Origin: Sporolactobacillus sp. CQH2019
GTDB lineage: Bacteria > Bacillota > Bacilli > Bacillales > Sporolactobacillaceae
DNA: 64,000 bases
Assembly (NCBI RefSeq): GCF_028765345.1
Contig: NZ_JARAJZ010000007.1
Coordinates: forward strand, 1 to 64,000
Direction: 5' to 3'
Every line of letters begins with the position of its first letter. The first letter of the stretch is position 1. A program made the position numbers and the translations under genes. The notes under the pieces were generated by a model that saw only the letters and a list, made by a program, of their open reading frames with translations, searched no databases and had not been told where the DNA came from. This document shows positions 34,009 to 43,591 of the stretch, piece after piece.

Positions 34009-37000
34009 CTATCCTGTGATTAAATCGGTTAAATCTTTATGAATCCGATAGAGAGAATCAAACATTGACGGATAATTATCCTGAAGCATTTTGATATGGC
34101 TGTCGGCAGCCTGATCCGTTTGTTGATGAAACATTTCGGTCAGCCCGGCCGCTTTTTCGTAAAACTGCGGCAGGTAATGTGCTTTGCAGTGTTCGCTGTA
34201 AATTCCGATGATGTCTGCCAGATGCGGATCGAGCAGTTCCTGCAGTTTATCTCTCATCAGGCTTTTGCCGCCTTTTTCAAAGAACTGTTTTGGGTTTTTA
34301 TAAAATTTAAAAACAGCGGTGAGCGGAGCAGTGCCCATGTCTTTCAGGTGTTCGGAAAAAACCGGGCTGCTGAAGGCCGGTTCGCTCGCGGCAATGCCTG
34401 CATTTCCGATCAGGCCGGCGCTCACCCGCTCACACTGCTCATAAATCCCCGACCATTCCTTTTTCAGCAGCGCTTCGATGCGTAAAAAGGAGGCCCGGCA
34501 TTCCTGATCGAGATCAAACGACAGAAATTCGATGCAATTTTTCAATCCTTCATTGAGAAAAGTTTTATTCGCACCGGCCGGTTCAAAAAACTGCGAAAAT
34601 TCATCGATGTATCTCTGAATCAGACGCTTTTTCACGTAAAAAAACCATTCGTCAATATGCTGATTGATTTCCGGCGTTCTGTCCCTGATCGGTATCTCTC
34701 TTAATGATTGGCCGACAGTCCGCTTCATCTGCATGAGTTCACGGATCCGTTCATTTTTTGCCGCCCCTTCCAGCCGCATGTCGCCCAGCAGGCGGGCGAT
34801 TCTCTCAGCCGACTGCTGAATGACCTTCAATCCTGATTGAGCGACTTGCATCATCAGCTTCTGATCGGCAAAAGCCTTCCAGTCATCGAGAAATACCGTC
34901 ATGCCGGATGCTGCATGGCTCCGTTTTGAGCCTTCGCTCTTTTGTTCCTGCAGGGCCAGCTTGCTTGATACACCGTACAGCCTTGGATAGTGGATGCCGA
35001 ACATCTGCAGGCGTCCTTTCACATAGGCGGTCACATCTTTCTCTTCCCGGTCGGTCCGGGCAAGGTCGATCGCGTTGATGATAAAAAACATTTTATCCAG
35101 TGAAAATGTACCTTTCACTCGGCCAAGCTGAATCAGAAATTCCTGGTCCGAACGTGAAAAAGCATGATTAAAATAGGTCAGGAAAAGAATGGCGTCGGCA
35201 TTTTTAATGTAATGAAAAGCAACCTCTGTGTGCCGGGCATGAATGGAGCTTGCCCCGGGCGTGTCGACCAGAATATTGCCCCGCCTTGTGAACGGACAAT
35301 CATAATACATGGTCACACGTTCGATCAGACAGGCGATTGTTTCGTCGGCGACCATCCGCCGGGATTCGGAAAGCGTCGTTTCATAAACTCCGCCCCATTT
35401 TTTTCCAAAATGTTCGATAGCATCGGAAAGCGTATGAAGCAGCGCGGCATGCGGATATTCTGCGGTGCTCGGATGACCGCTTTCTATAATGGGGAGAAGG
35501 GTTTTCAAATCGGAGGGCACAGTGATCTGCCTGTCGAAAACAGTCAGCGACTGATTGATTTCGTCCAATAAGGTCTGTTCGCTTTTTATCTGCACGACGG
35601 CCGAACCGTTCGGATGGCCGGCTGTCGGTTTTCTGATTTCATTGATTACGGCCGTTGTCGGATTCGGCGAAACGGGCAAGATCGCTTCGCCAAGCAGTGC
35701 GTTGGCAAAGGACGATTTTCCGGCACTGAAAGCCCCGAACAGAGCGATGGTGAATGTCTGCTGTTTTAATCGCCCGGCAGACCGGACTAAATCGTCCGCG
35801 GCTTCACGGAACCCGTCGAGCGGCTGCAGCATAGCAGCCGCCTGTGTCAGCCGCCGATACCATTCGGTTCCCGAAAATCCGGTTTCCTGATTGTCCTGTT
35901 CATTGCTGATTCCGTCCTTGACAGCCTGATCGGTATGTTTATTGTTTTCGCGTTCATTGCCGGTTTTGTTTTCAGGTTTTTCCGCCTGCGCGCCTGCTGC
36001 CGGAATCCGATATTTTTGCCGGTAGTCGCCAAGGGTCAGCTCCTGATGACGGCTCTCATTCTTTGCAATCTCCTGTGCAAGATACTGAATCGCTTCAGCC
36101 GGATCGGAAGACGGACGTTCATCGGAAAAGACAGCAGCCAGCTGCCGGCAGGCGGATTGCAGTTCACGCTTTTTTGACAGGACCGCCTGCATCATTTGCA
36201 GCTTTTCCTCTTTTTCCGCAATCAGCCGTTTAAGGGGAGCCGTTTTCTCCCGGCTGCGCTCACGTATCAGAGGTTCCAGATCGCGGATGACAGCCATCGC
36301 TTTTTTCCTCATTTTTTGTTTGGTCAGGTCAGCTACTTTATCCGCAAAATGAAGGAGATAGGCGCTGTTTGTTTCCACGCCCGCAGAGAGCGGATCAGTC
36401 ATGCTTCGCTGCAGATCGTCTTTCGACAGCCCGGAAAAAGGACCGATATCCGTCGCGCTGATCATATCCATGTCTCTGCCGATTCGGACCAGCGTATCCT
36501 TGACCGCCCACTCCAATGTCTGTTCCTGTTTCTGAAAGCGTTCAAGGAAAAAATTATGCCGCCGTTCACGTTCTTTTTCAATTTTCTTCCGATTTGTAAA
36601 GAGCCCTGTTTTAAATTGGCGACCGAGAGAAGCAAGATAAAACTGGGCGGCCTCGCGTACATCAAAAGGCATTAAAATGGCCGATTGAATGGCTCTTGAA
36701 AGCTTTTCTTCTGCAGAAGGCAGCCAGGAGCGTTCCTGTTCGGCCAGACGCGCGGTTTCGGATTGCAGGCCTGTTATATCGGCGCTTAATTGCTGCGGAG
36801 CGTCTTCATCAGGAGGCGCATCGATCGATTTTTGTTTTAAAAATTGACTGAATTGCTGATCGAGAAAATGGCGGTGCTGCTCCGTCAATGTCCGTAATCC
36901 TTGCAGAATCGTTTCCTGCCCGGCAGCGGTTTTCACTCCGTTCTTCATCGTTTCATTAAGAAACTTTAGAAAACTGTTTAAGTCATTCTCCGGCAGATCT

Positions 37001-37728
37001 TCTCTGATGAGGGATAGATAAAATATTTTTTCGGGATGAAGCTGCCAGCCGTATAAAGCGTTTTCAATTTGAGCCTTAAAAGAGGCGAATGTTCCTTCCT
37101 GATCACGATGCTTGTCGATCTGATTGACAATAAGATAATAGGGTTTCCCAAGCTGCGCCAATGTTCTCATAAAATTAAAGTTAAAATTGGAGAGCACGTG
37201 ATTATAGTCGGTCACATAAAAGACGGCATCGACAAGATGAAGCGCCTCGTTTGTTGCCCGGCGGTGCCGTTCATCGGTTGAATCGACTCCCGGCGTGTCC
37301 AGCCATTCAACCCCCTGCGGAAGGCCGTGATCCACCTGTATGTCAATCCTCTTGATCGAGTCCGAATCTCTCAATAAGTCATGAAGTTTCTCCAGCGGAT
37401 AGTGCTCCGGCAGAATGACTGTTTCGCCGGCATGCGTTTCGATCCGGACCGAGGGCGCGCCCGAAGTGATCCGGACCAGATTGCCGCTCGTCGGGATCGG
37501 ACTGGACGGCAAAAGCCGGCTGTTCATGATCCTGTTAAGCAGGCTCGATTTTCCCGCCGAAAAGTGGCCGCAAAAGGCCAGCGATACGTTTGAATCAATT
37601 GTTAATTTTTTATACCAGTCCCGCAATTTATCCGCGTTCTGATGATCGCCGTGCTCCTTGAATACTTGGTACAGCAGGGCCATCTTTATCATCCATTGAG
37701 CCGGTTTTTCTGTCTTCAGCTCGGCCAT
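34009..37728 (-). CDS. Tandem two-GTPase bacterial dynamin (DynA-like)
   Basis: A 1239-residue protein made of two fused dynamin-like units. GTPase 1 has GHFSAGKSS (54-62), LDTPG (143-147) and NQID (202-205). GTPase 2 has GAFSAGKSS (665-673), VDTPGASS and NAID. Long coiled-coil stalk regions follow each, and the hydrophobic paddle is probably near the C-terminal half. B. subtilis DynA (about 1190 residues) has the same layout; it binds and fuses membranes and protects against phage lysis and membrane damage. ATG 37728 follows GGTGATC closely. It is a single gene. The linker at about residues 580-625 is poorly conserved and polar. Confidence 0.93.
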   Translation of the reverse strand: MAELKTEKPAQWMIKMALLYQVFKEHGDHQNADKLRDWYKKLTIDSNVSLAFCGHFSAGKSSLLNRIMNSRLLPSSPIPTSGNLVRITSGAPSVRIETHAGETVILPEHYPLEKLHDLLRDSDSIKRIDIQVDHGLPQGVEWLDTPGVDSTDERHRRATNEALHLVDAVFYVTDYNHVLSNFNFNFMRTLAQLGKPYYLIVNQIDKHRDQEGTFASFKAQIENALYGWQLHPEKIFYLSLIREDLPENDLNSFLKFLNETMKNGVKTAAGQETILQGLRTLTEQHRHFLDQQFSQFLKQKSIDAPPDEDAPQQLSADITGLQSETARLAEQERSWLPSAEEKLSRAIQSAILMPFDVREAAQFYLASLGRQFKTGLFTNRKKIEKERERRHNFFLERFQKQEQTLEWAVKDTLVRIGRDMDMISATDIGPFSGLSKDDLQRSMTDPLSAGVETNSAYLLHFADKVADLTKQKMRKKAMAVIRDLEPLIRERSREKTAPLKRLIAEKEEKLQMMQAVLSKKRELQSACRQLAAVFSDERPSSDPAEAIQYLAQEIAKNESRHQELTLGDYRQKYRIPAAGAQAEKPENKTGNERENNKHTDQAVKDGISNEQDNQETGFSGTEWYRRLTQAAAMLQPLDGFREAADDLVRSAGRLKQQTFTIALFGAFSAGKSSFANALLGEAILPVSPNPTTAVINEIRKPTAGHPNGSAVVQIKSEQTLLDEINQSLTVFDRQITVPSDLKTLLPIIESGHPSTAEYPHAALLHTLSDAIEHFGKKWGGVYETTLSESRRMVADETIACLIERVTMYYDCPFTRRGNILVDTPGASSIHARHTEVAFHYIKNADAILFLTYFNHAFSRSDQEFLIQLGRVKGTFSLDKMFFIINAIDLARTDREEKDVTAYVKGRLQMFGIHYPRLYGVSSKLALQEQKSEGSKRSHAASGMTVFLDDWKAFADQKLMMQVAQSGLKVIQQSAERIARLLGDMRLEGAAKNERIRELMQMKRTVGQSLREIPIRDRTPEINQHIDEWFFYVKKRLIQRYIDEFSQFFEPAGANKTFLNEGLKNCIEFLSFDLDQECRASFLRIEALLKKEWSGIYEQCERVSAGLIGNAGIAASEPAFSSPVFSEHLKDMGTAPLTAVFKFYKNPKQFFEKGGKSLMRDKLQELLDPHLADIIGIYSEHCKAHYLPQFYEKAAGLTEMFHQQTDQAADSHIKMLQDNYPSMFDSLYRIHKDLTDLITG

Positions 37729-38135
37729 GATGATCACCATCCTATTCCAGTGCAAAATACCTTTGTAAATGGATTATAAGTCAATGAACCCTAAATTTGT
37801 CAAACATTTTACAAATTGCCGAAGAAAATGTGTTTTTTATGTTTCATTTTATAAAATTGCTCCATTCATTTCAACGATTATCGCTTCCGGCAGATGTGAA
37901 TGGAAAATTTTTGACGCGGTGCCTATAAGACCATTCGAAAAGCTCAGACAGGGAACTTGTCACGAGAATTCATTCATTCTGATGATTTTTGGCCGCTCAA
38001 ATGATATGATCGGATTGTAGAATTTTCGAGTGAATCGATGCGGCAGAGCAGAACGAAGATCGTTTCGCTGTTTGCCGGCGTCACCTGTTTGCCCGGAAAA
38101 ATCAGGCCGTTGACGGGCCGTGAGTGAGGTGCGCG
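37729..38135. other. Divergent intergenic region
   Basis: About 400 bp between dynamin (minus) and hisC (plus). The first 130 bp are AT-rich and probably hold the dynamin promoter. No riboswitch-like or T-box-like structure was recognised upstream of hisC. Confidence 0.35.
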
Positions 38136-39197
38136 ATGAGTAAATATTGGAATGAACGAGTACATAAGCTGGAGCCCTATGTTCCGGGCGAACAGCCCAA
38201 GGATAAACGCTATATAAAACTGAATACGAATGAAAATCCATACCCGCCCTCGCCGGGAGTGCTTGCGGCGATAAAAGCGGCGGTTGATGACAGCCTGCGC
38301 CTGTATCCGGATCCCGAAGCGGCTGATTTGAGAGCGGCGCTGGCGGAACGTTTCGGCTTATCCAGTGAAAATATATTTATCGGCAATGGATCGGACGAAG
38401 TGCTCGCTTTCAGTTTTATGACTTTCTTCTCGCCCGACCGCCCGGTCATGTTTGCCGATATTACTTACAGCTTTTATAAAGTGTATGCCAATCTTTGCCT
38501 GCTGCAGGCAGACGTGATTCCGCTGGACGATTCCTTTAAAATGCCCGTTTCGGCTTTTTGCGAACCGAGCGGCGGCGTGATTATTCCGAATCCGAATGCG
38601 CCGACTGCGCAGGGGATTTCCATTGAATCGATCCGGAAAATTATCGAAGCGGATCCCGACCGCGTCGTGATCATTGACGAGGCTTATGTCAATTTCGGCG
38701 GAGAGTCCGTCGTTCCGCTCGTCAAGGAATATCCCAATTTATTGGTCGTTCAGACTCTTTCCAAGTTCGGGGCGCTTGCGGGCCTGCGCGTCGGTTTTGC
38801 TTTCGGCGCTCCCGAACTGATTCAAGGGCTCAATCGGCTGAAAAATTCGATCAATTCTTATACGATTGACCGTCTGGCGTTGGCAGGCGCAAAGGCGGCC
38901 GTAGAAGATACCGAGTATTACAAGCGCACGGCGGAACATATCATCCGGACACGGGAGCATACGATAGAGAAGCTGTCCGAAATGGGCTTCAAAGTGATTC
39001 CTTCCGAGGCCAATTTTATTTTTATAACGCATCCGCAGTATGACGCCGAGGCTTTATTCCATCAACTGCGGGAAAAAGGCATTCTTGTCCGCTATTTCCA
39101 CCAGCCGCGGATCTCGAATTATTTGCGTGTCAGCATCGGTTCCGATGAAGAAATGGAGGCATTCATTCAGGCGGTGGCGGATCTTGTAAAAGCCTGA
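38136..39197 (+). CDS. hisC: Histidinol-phosphate aminotransferase
   Basis: A 353-residue class I/II PLP aminotransferase that converts imidazole-acetol phosphate and glutamate to histidinol phosphate; in Bacilli it can also act on aromatic keto acids. Key parts: NTNENPYPPSPGV, NGSDEVL, PNPNAPTAQ, DEAY (Asp181) and the PLP lysine 210 in QTLSKFGALAGLRVGF. ATG 38136 follows GAGGT at 5 nt. It is isolated from other his genes in this window, so it may be a paralogue serving aromatic amino acids. Confidence 0.92.
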   Translation: MSKYWNERVHKLEPYVPGEQPKDKRYIKLNTNENPYPPSPGVLAAIKAAVDDSLRLYPDPEAADLRAALAERFGLSSENIFIGNGSDEVLAFSFMTFFSPDRPVMFADITYSFYKVYANLCLLQADVIPLDDSFKMPVSAFCEPSGGVIIPNPNAPTAQGISIESIRKIIEADPDRVVIIDEAYVNFGGESVVPLVKEYPNLLVVQTLSKFGALAGLRVGFAFGAPELIQGLNRLKNSINSYTIDRLALAGAKAAVEDTEYYKRTAEHIIRTREHTIEKLSEMGFKVIPSEANFIFITHPQYDAEALFHQLREKGILVRYFHQPRISNYLRVSIGSDEEMEAFIQAVADLVKA

Positions 39198-39274
39198 ATC
39201 CCGTTCCGGTAAATGCCTTAGATAATAGGAGTGTCTGAATTCCGCCGATCGAAATCGGGAAGCTGGGAAACAAA

Positions 39275-39754
39275 ATGGAAAATGATTCGGCTGCCCAATT
39301 ATGGGCGGACTATCGGAAAATAAATCCGGATATACCTGAGAGCTGTGAAGCCTGGGCTTTCGGCGATTCAAGGCAGACGGCCGATCATCTTGCCGGCTTG
39401 GTCTTAAACGGTACAAAGACAGCGACGGCATCCAATTACAAATTATATCGTCTGGAAAATGCTCCATTGCCGCTTGTCGGCCTGTACAACATCATTTTGG
39501 ACGGAGAAGAAAAGGCTGTGGCTATTGTCAGGACAACAGATGTGAGCGTCGTTCCATTCGATGAAGTGACTGAAGAACACGCTTATCTCGAAGGCGAAGG
39601 AAACCGCACGTTAACGTATTGGCGCCAGGTTCACCGAGCCTTCTTCAAAAAGGAATTGGAAGGGGTCGGGCAGACATTCAACGACAAAATTCCGGTCGTC
39701 TGCGAGACCTTTCAGGTTGTTTATACGCGCGGGCAGGCGGACAGTCGCCAGTAA
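39275..39754 (+). CDS. ASCH domain protein
   Basis: A 159-residue protein of the ASCH superfamily (COG4405 type): FGDSRQTADHLAGLVLNGTK, KTATASNYKLY and GEGNRTLTYWRQVHRAFF. ASCH domains have a PUA-like beta barrel and are thought to bind RNA; some hydrolyse N4-acetylcytidine. The ribosome binding site before ATG 39275 is weak (GGGAA). Single gene after hisC. Confidence 0.85.
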   Translation: MENDSAAQLWADYRKINPDIPESCEAWAFGDSRQTADHLAGLVLNGTKTATASNYKLYRLENAPLPLVGLYNIILDGEEKAVAIVRTTDVSVVPFDEVTEEHAYLEGEGNRTLTYWRQVHRAFFKKELEGVGQTFNDKIPVVCETFQVVYTRGQADSRQ

Positions 39755-39845
39755 AGCGCAAAAAACCGCCAGCAGCTGTCAGCAGTAAATGGCAGAAAAT
39801 CATCAGTAAGGTCCGGAAATCAATAAGCGTGAATAATCTGAACTC
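39745..39845. repeat. Degenerate intergenic repeat related to the 60-61 kb repeats
   Basis: The sequence after the ASCH gene (CGCCAGTAAAGCGCAAAAAA, then AATCAATAAGCGTGAATAAT) closely resembles 60108-60175 and the reverse complement of 60995-61090. The shared AATAAGCGYGAATAATC piece is at 39822-39839 here. It is a third, diverged copy of that dispersed repeat. Confidence 0.6.
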
Positions 39846-39935
39846 AGATAGCAGAATCAACGGCAAGCGGCGGGAATAACGCGAATGGTTGTCCTATTTA
39901 GGAAAAAAATGTACCGCCGGGCAGAGGGAGTCGGG

Positions 39936-40418
39936 ATGAAAATACAAACGGATGGCCGATTTTTATACGCCGGTGTGATCTGGACCGTTATTTTTGCCGG
40001 GATAAGCTTTTATTGGGCATCGGGGGGAATGATCGGCGCCAGGTCGCTTGGCGGCTCCATTTATAGACTGGCATTGCATCCGCCCCCGGGTTTTACAGCA
40101 ATGATTTGGACAACGGGAGTCATAAAATTGTTCGGGGCTCTCCTGCTTATGCTGCTGCTGATTAAATGGCGGAATCCTGCCATTCGGAAAGTTCTTTATT
40201 TAATAACCAGGTTTTCCGGGCTGCTGCTGTTTTTATACGGTCTGCTCAATTTTACAACAATATCTTTAAGTGCTGCCGGCTTCTTAAACTTTGCACTAGG
40301 AGAATATGCTACTTTCTGGAGGTTGGCTTTTTGGGAACCGCTTTGGATGATCGGCGGGATTTTCTACTTTTTTGCTGTTAAGAAAAAAAGTAATCGATCC
40401 TTAGAAGCAGCTGATTAA
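39936..40418 (+). CDS. DUF3995 family membrane protein
   Basis: A 160-residue protein with four hydrophobic helices (IWTVIFAGISFYWASGG, WTTGVIKLFGALLLMLLL, GLLLFLYGLLNF and WEPLWMIGGIFYFFAV). The WxxGG and WEPLWMxGG patterns match DUF3995, a family without a known function. ATG 39936 follows AGAGGGA at 6 nt; the longer frame starting at 39885 has no ribosome binding site. Confidence 0.78.
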   Translation: MKIQTDGRFLYAGVIWTVIFAGISFYWASGGMIGARSLGGSIYRLALHPPPGFTAMIWTTGVIKLFGALLLMLLLIKWRNPAIRKVLYLITRFSGLLLFLYGLLNFTTISLSAAGFLNFALGEYATFWRLAFWEPLWMIGGIFYFFAVKKKSNRSLEAAD

Positions 40419-40537
40419 ATCATCACTATAAAATGGAACTTCGAATTTTAAAAAATCACATGACAGATGTATCGGACCAATCGATTCTATTTTTATACAA
40501 GAAGCTTGAGATTATTTTCCGTTAAAAAAAGTTGCGG

Positions 40538-41968
40538 TCACTTTTTCCATGCCAGGGAGAGGCGCCTGATTCCTTCTCCGATTTCATCACCGTTTAAACC
40601 GGCAAAGCCAAGCAGGATCTGCGGATGTTCCGGTTTGAGTCCGGCAGCATAGTAAATGGATGTGGGATATACTTTTACGCCTTCCTGCAGGGCAGCAGCG
40701 ATCAATTCTTTCTCGTTCATCCGGCTGTTTATTTGCAGGATAAGATGGAGGCCCGCCTTCTCCCCAATGACGGCAACGGCCTTATCCATATATTGATGAA
40801 TCGCCTGGATAATTGCCTGGTGTTTCTGTTTATAGAGCGTCCGCATACGATTGAGATGATGCTCCCAGTCTCCGTTTCTCATAAATTCCCGAATCAGCTG
40901 CTGATTGAGCGAGGACGCACTCTGTTTATACAAAGAAAATCGTTTTTTGTAGCAGTCGGCGAGCGGCACAGGCAGAACCATGAAACTGACGCGGAGTGAT
41001 GGAATTAATGATTTGGAGAAGGTCCCCAGATAGATTACTGAACGGCCGCGGTCCAATCCTTGCAAAGAAGGAATGGGCCTGCCTATGTAGCGGAATTCCC
41101 CGTCGTAGTCGTCTTCAATAATCCACCGATTGTTGTTCTGATTAGCCCACTCAATCAGCGCCATCCGTTTAGAAACCGGGAGGATCATGCCGAGCGGAAA
41201 CTGATGGGACGGGGTAACGTAAACGGTTCCTGCATCCATTCGCCGAATCTGATCGACAGCCAGCCCGTCTGCTTCAATAGGAATGTCTGCCATAGGAATG
41301 CCGAGATCCCGCACGAGGCTGCGGACTCGATGAAACCCCGGATTTTCCATTGCGAACGGCATTTGTCCGGGGAGAATAGATAACAGCCGGCTTAACAAAA
41401 ACTGGGTTCCGGCGCCGACAGCGATCTGAGACGGTGTGCTGATCACTCCTCTGGACTGGTAAAGATAGCCGGCAATTTCCCGGCGAAGAGCGGACAGCCC
41501 CTGAAAATGTCCATTCTGAAAAAAACAGGATCCTTCTTCGGTAAACAACCAGCGGCTGTACTTCCTGAAGAATTGAAAGGGGAAGTGGCTGATATCCACT
41601 TTGCCGTGACTGAAATCAATGAGATCCGATTGTGGCTCACTCTCGGTATCCGGGTATTTGTTTCTGAATTTCTCTCCGTCCGGGAAAAGATGTTCCGTTC
41701 GATAGATGACAAACAAACCGCTGCGCGGGCGGCTTTCGACATAGCCTTCAGCGAGCAGCTGCTGGTAGGCGTTGTCAACCGTATTCAGGCTGACCTTCAG
41801 ATAAGCAGAAAGTCTTCGTTTCGATGGCAGCTTACATCCATATGGCAGACGTTTCGTTTTAATTTCCTGAGTAAAATAATCAAACAGCTGGATATACAAG
41901 GGGCGTTTGTTTGCGCGGCTCAATTCAGGCATGACGGTGTTCACTTGCGTACTGTGCCGATTTTCCAA
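40538..41968 (-). CDS. MocR/PdxR-type GntR regulator with aminotransferase domain
   Basis: A 476-residue fusion protein. An N-terminal GntR winged helix (PLYIQLFDYFTQEIKTKRLP, then LSAYLKVSLNTVDNAYQQLL) is joined to a class I aminotransferase-like domain. The PLP-binding region is around YLGTFSKSLIPSLRVSFMV and the Asp/Tyr site is IIEDDYDGEF. MocR proteins use PLP or its adducts as effectors, and PdxR controls vitamin B6 synthesis. The start is placed at TTG 41968, 6 nt after GGGGGG; ATG 41932 is an alternative without a good site. Divergent from a GNAT acetyltransferase, its likely target or partner. Confidence 0.88.
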   Translation of the reverse strand: MENRHSTQVNTVMPELSRANKRPLYIQLFDYFTQEIKTKRLPYGCKLPSKRRLSAYLKVSLNTVDNAYQQLLAEGYVESRPRSGLFVIYRTEHLFPDGEKFRNKYPDTESEPQSDLIDFSHGKVDISHFPFQFFRKYSRWLFTEEGSCFFQNGHFQGLSALRREIAGYLYQSRGVISTPSQIAVGAGTQFLLSRLLSILPGQMPFAMENPGFHRVRSLVRDLGIPMADIPIEADGLAVDQIRRMDAGTVYVTPSHQFPLGMILPVSKRMALIEWANQNNNRWIIEDDYDGEFRYIGRPIPSLQGLDRGRSVIYLGTFSKSLIPSLRVSFMVLPVPLADCYKKRFSLYKQSASSLNQQLIREFMRNGDWEHHLNRMRTLYKQKHQAIIQAIHQYMDKAVAVIGEKAGLHLILQINSRMNEKELIAAALQEGVKVYPTSIYYAAGLKPEHPQILLGFAGLNGDEIGEGIRRLSLAWKK

Positions 41969-42058
41969 ACTGATCCCCCCTGCTGGTTGAAAACTGGCTC
42001 TTTGCCTCATACCAGTTATCGCATATAATCACAGAAAAAGGAAGAGGGAGATTGGCAT

Positions 42059-42490
42059 ATGGTTGTCGTTCATGAGCTGAAAAGCGAAGAAGAATGGCGG
42101 AAGGCTTATTCCGTCATGCACCAGCTTCGCACGCATTTGGATTTGAAAACTTATCTGGAACTTGTCGCTTACGCCTGCCGCCATGGGGGCTATCGCCTTT
42201 TTGCTTTATACGAAGGAGAAAAATTGGTTTCTGTGGCCGGCTTAATGCCGATGACCACCTTATATTACGGAAAATTTATCTGGATAGGCGATCTGGTGAC
42301 GGACGAAAGAATGCGTTCAAAAGGGTATGGCAGCCGCCTGCTTGATTTTATCCACACCTGGGCAGCAGGGCAGGGCTATTCGATAGTTGCCTTATCCAGC
42401 GGACTGCAGAGAAAAGAAGCCCATCGATTTTATCGGGAAAAAATGGGGTACGATCCGGTCAGCTACGTATTTAAGAACGAGTTAGGCTGA
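42059..42490 (+). CDS. GNAT family N-acetyltransferase
   Basis: A 143-residue acetyltransferase. The acetyl-CoA loop is MRSKGYGSRLLDF (motif A, RxxGxG/S) and RKEAHRFYREKMGYDP is the C-terminal motif B. ATG 42059 follows AGAGGGA at about 8 nt. It is divergently transcribed from the MocR-type regulator with a 90-nt gap, suggesting the regulator controls it. The acceptor substrate is unknown. Confidence 0.88.
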   Translation: MVVVHELKSEEEWRKAYSVMHQLRTHLDLKTYLELVAYACRHGGYRLFALYEGEKLVSVAGLMPMTTLYYGKFIWIGDLVTDERMRSKGYGSRLLDFIHTWAAGQGYSIVALSSGLQRKEAHRFYREKMGYDPVSYVFKNELG

Positions 42491-42690
42491 ACGGGCAACT
42501 GAAATTTTTTTAGAGAGCGGCCGCCGCGGAATAAACGTTTTGGGGTTATTTGTTCCAACACGCCGCCATCCTTTTAGCCGCGTTCCCGGCGTACCGGCCT
42601 ACACTTTTTATTCGGCATAGGCGGCTTGGATCAGGCAGCGTTTTTTTTCATCATTCTGCCGTACTGGCGGCAGGGATATCATACCAAGGC

Positions 42691-42800
42691 TATTAACCCA
42701 TTTTCCTGCAGGGCCGTCAGATGATGATCGACTTTTCCTGGGACTGTCAGTCTCTCGAAAGACGGAGAGCGTGTCTGCGATCGCTAAACTTTCGCGACGA
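42691..42800 (+). repeat. Conserved array-associated block, copy A
   Basis: This roughly 100-bp segment contains in order TTAACCCATTTTCCTGC, CGTCAGATGATGATCGACTT, CTCTCGAAAGACGGAGAG (a small hairpin) and GATCGCTAAACTTTCGCGAC, and runs straight into the 21-bp array at 42800. It aligns with 60361-60470 (plus) and with the reverse complement of about 53550-53646. At all three loci it occupies the same side of the 21-bp units. Confidence 0.8.
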
Positions 42801-42965
42801 CCGATAAACTGGGTGCGACGGCCAATAAAACCAGTGACGACCGAAAAACAGCATCTAACGACCGATAAACCTGGCGCGACGACCGATAAATTCCCGGCAA
42901 CGACCGATAAACCGGATCTAACGACCGATAAACGGCCTGCTGCGGTCGATAAAAGCCACGGCCGA
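42800..42965. repeat. 21-bp tandem array, copy 2
   Basis: Eight units with core ACCGATAAA or ACCGAAAAA. The aligned core begins at 42801, 42822, 42841, 42862, 42883, 42904, 42925 and 42946: steps of 21, 19, 21, 21, 21, 21 and 21. The first five steps again sum to 103. Same orientation as the large array at 5.6-6.7 kb. No coding function. Confidence 0.92.
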
Positions 42966-43591
42966 GCTCTCTATGCTGGCTGATATTTGTGAGATACATA
43001 AAAACCGGCAATATCAGTAAAAAAACTGCCTGCTTTCCTGCAGAACATGTTGTTGTCCGCAAAAAATCTGCCTGGCACAACCTATCACCGTTCGCAAAAA
43101 ATATTGCCGCCCTCCAAAATAGGTTGTCCGTCCGTGCACAAATATCTTTTACAGCAATAAAATTGCATTGAGGCACTTTTGGCTCCTGTTATTTTCAGTC
43201 AGTCGGACGTCGCTGTCTTGCAGAGGGCCGTTTCCGCGATTTAGTCAAAGCAGGATTCTGCATCTGCGGGCTGTAGCGCTGCCAATTTACGGCCCGGCAT
43301 CTTTTGCCGGTTTTTCAATGGATCGATCGCTGTCATTGCTGCCGGATCTTTTGACTCCGCGGATTCAAAGCATTGCCTTCTATAATCCGTGTATCTATTT
43401 TATAATGAAGGAAAAGAAACCTTAATGACCGCGGCGCGGCAAGAGATATCTTTTTTCGAGATTTTCCAGAAGTGACCCGGCCGGGGAAACGGGCGTGCAG
43501 GAATCCGGATCGGACGAACGTTCGATAATTTCCTGCTTTTCGGTTGAATCTGTAGTATAATAACTTTAATTTTATAAAGAGGGTGGGAAGT
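42966..43591. other. Intergenic region with A-tract repeats before asd
   Basis: From 43018 to 43110 there are three GYCCGCAAAAAAT/GTTCGCAAAAAAT-like stretches spaced roughly 21-50 nt apart, perhaps a third decayed repeat flavour. TATAAT at 43556-43561 is a probable -10 for the downstream asd gene. No gene is seen. Confidence 0.4.
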
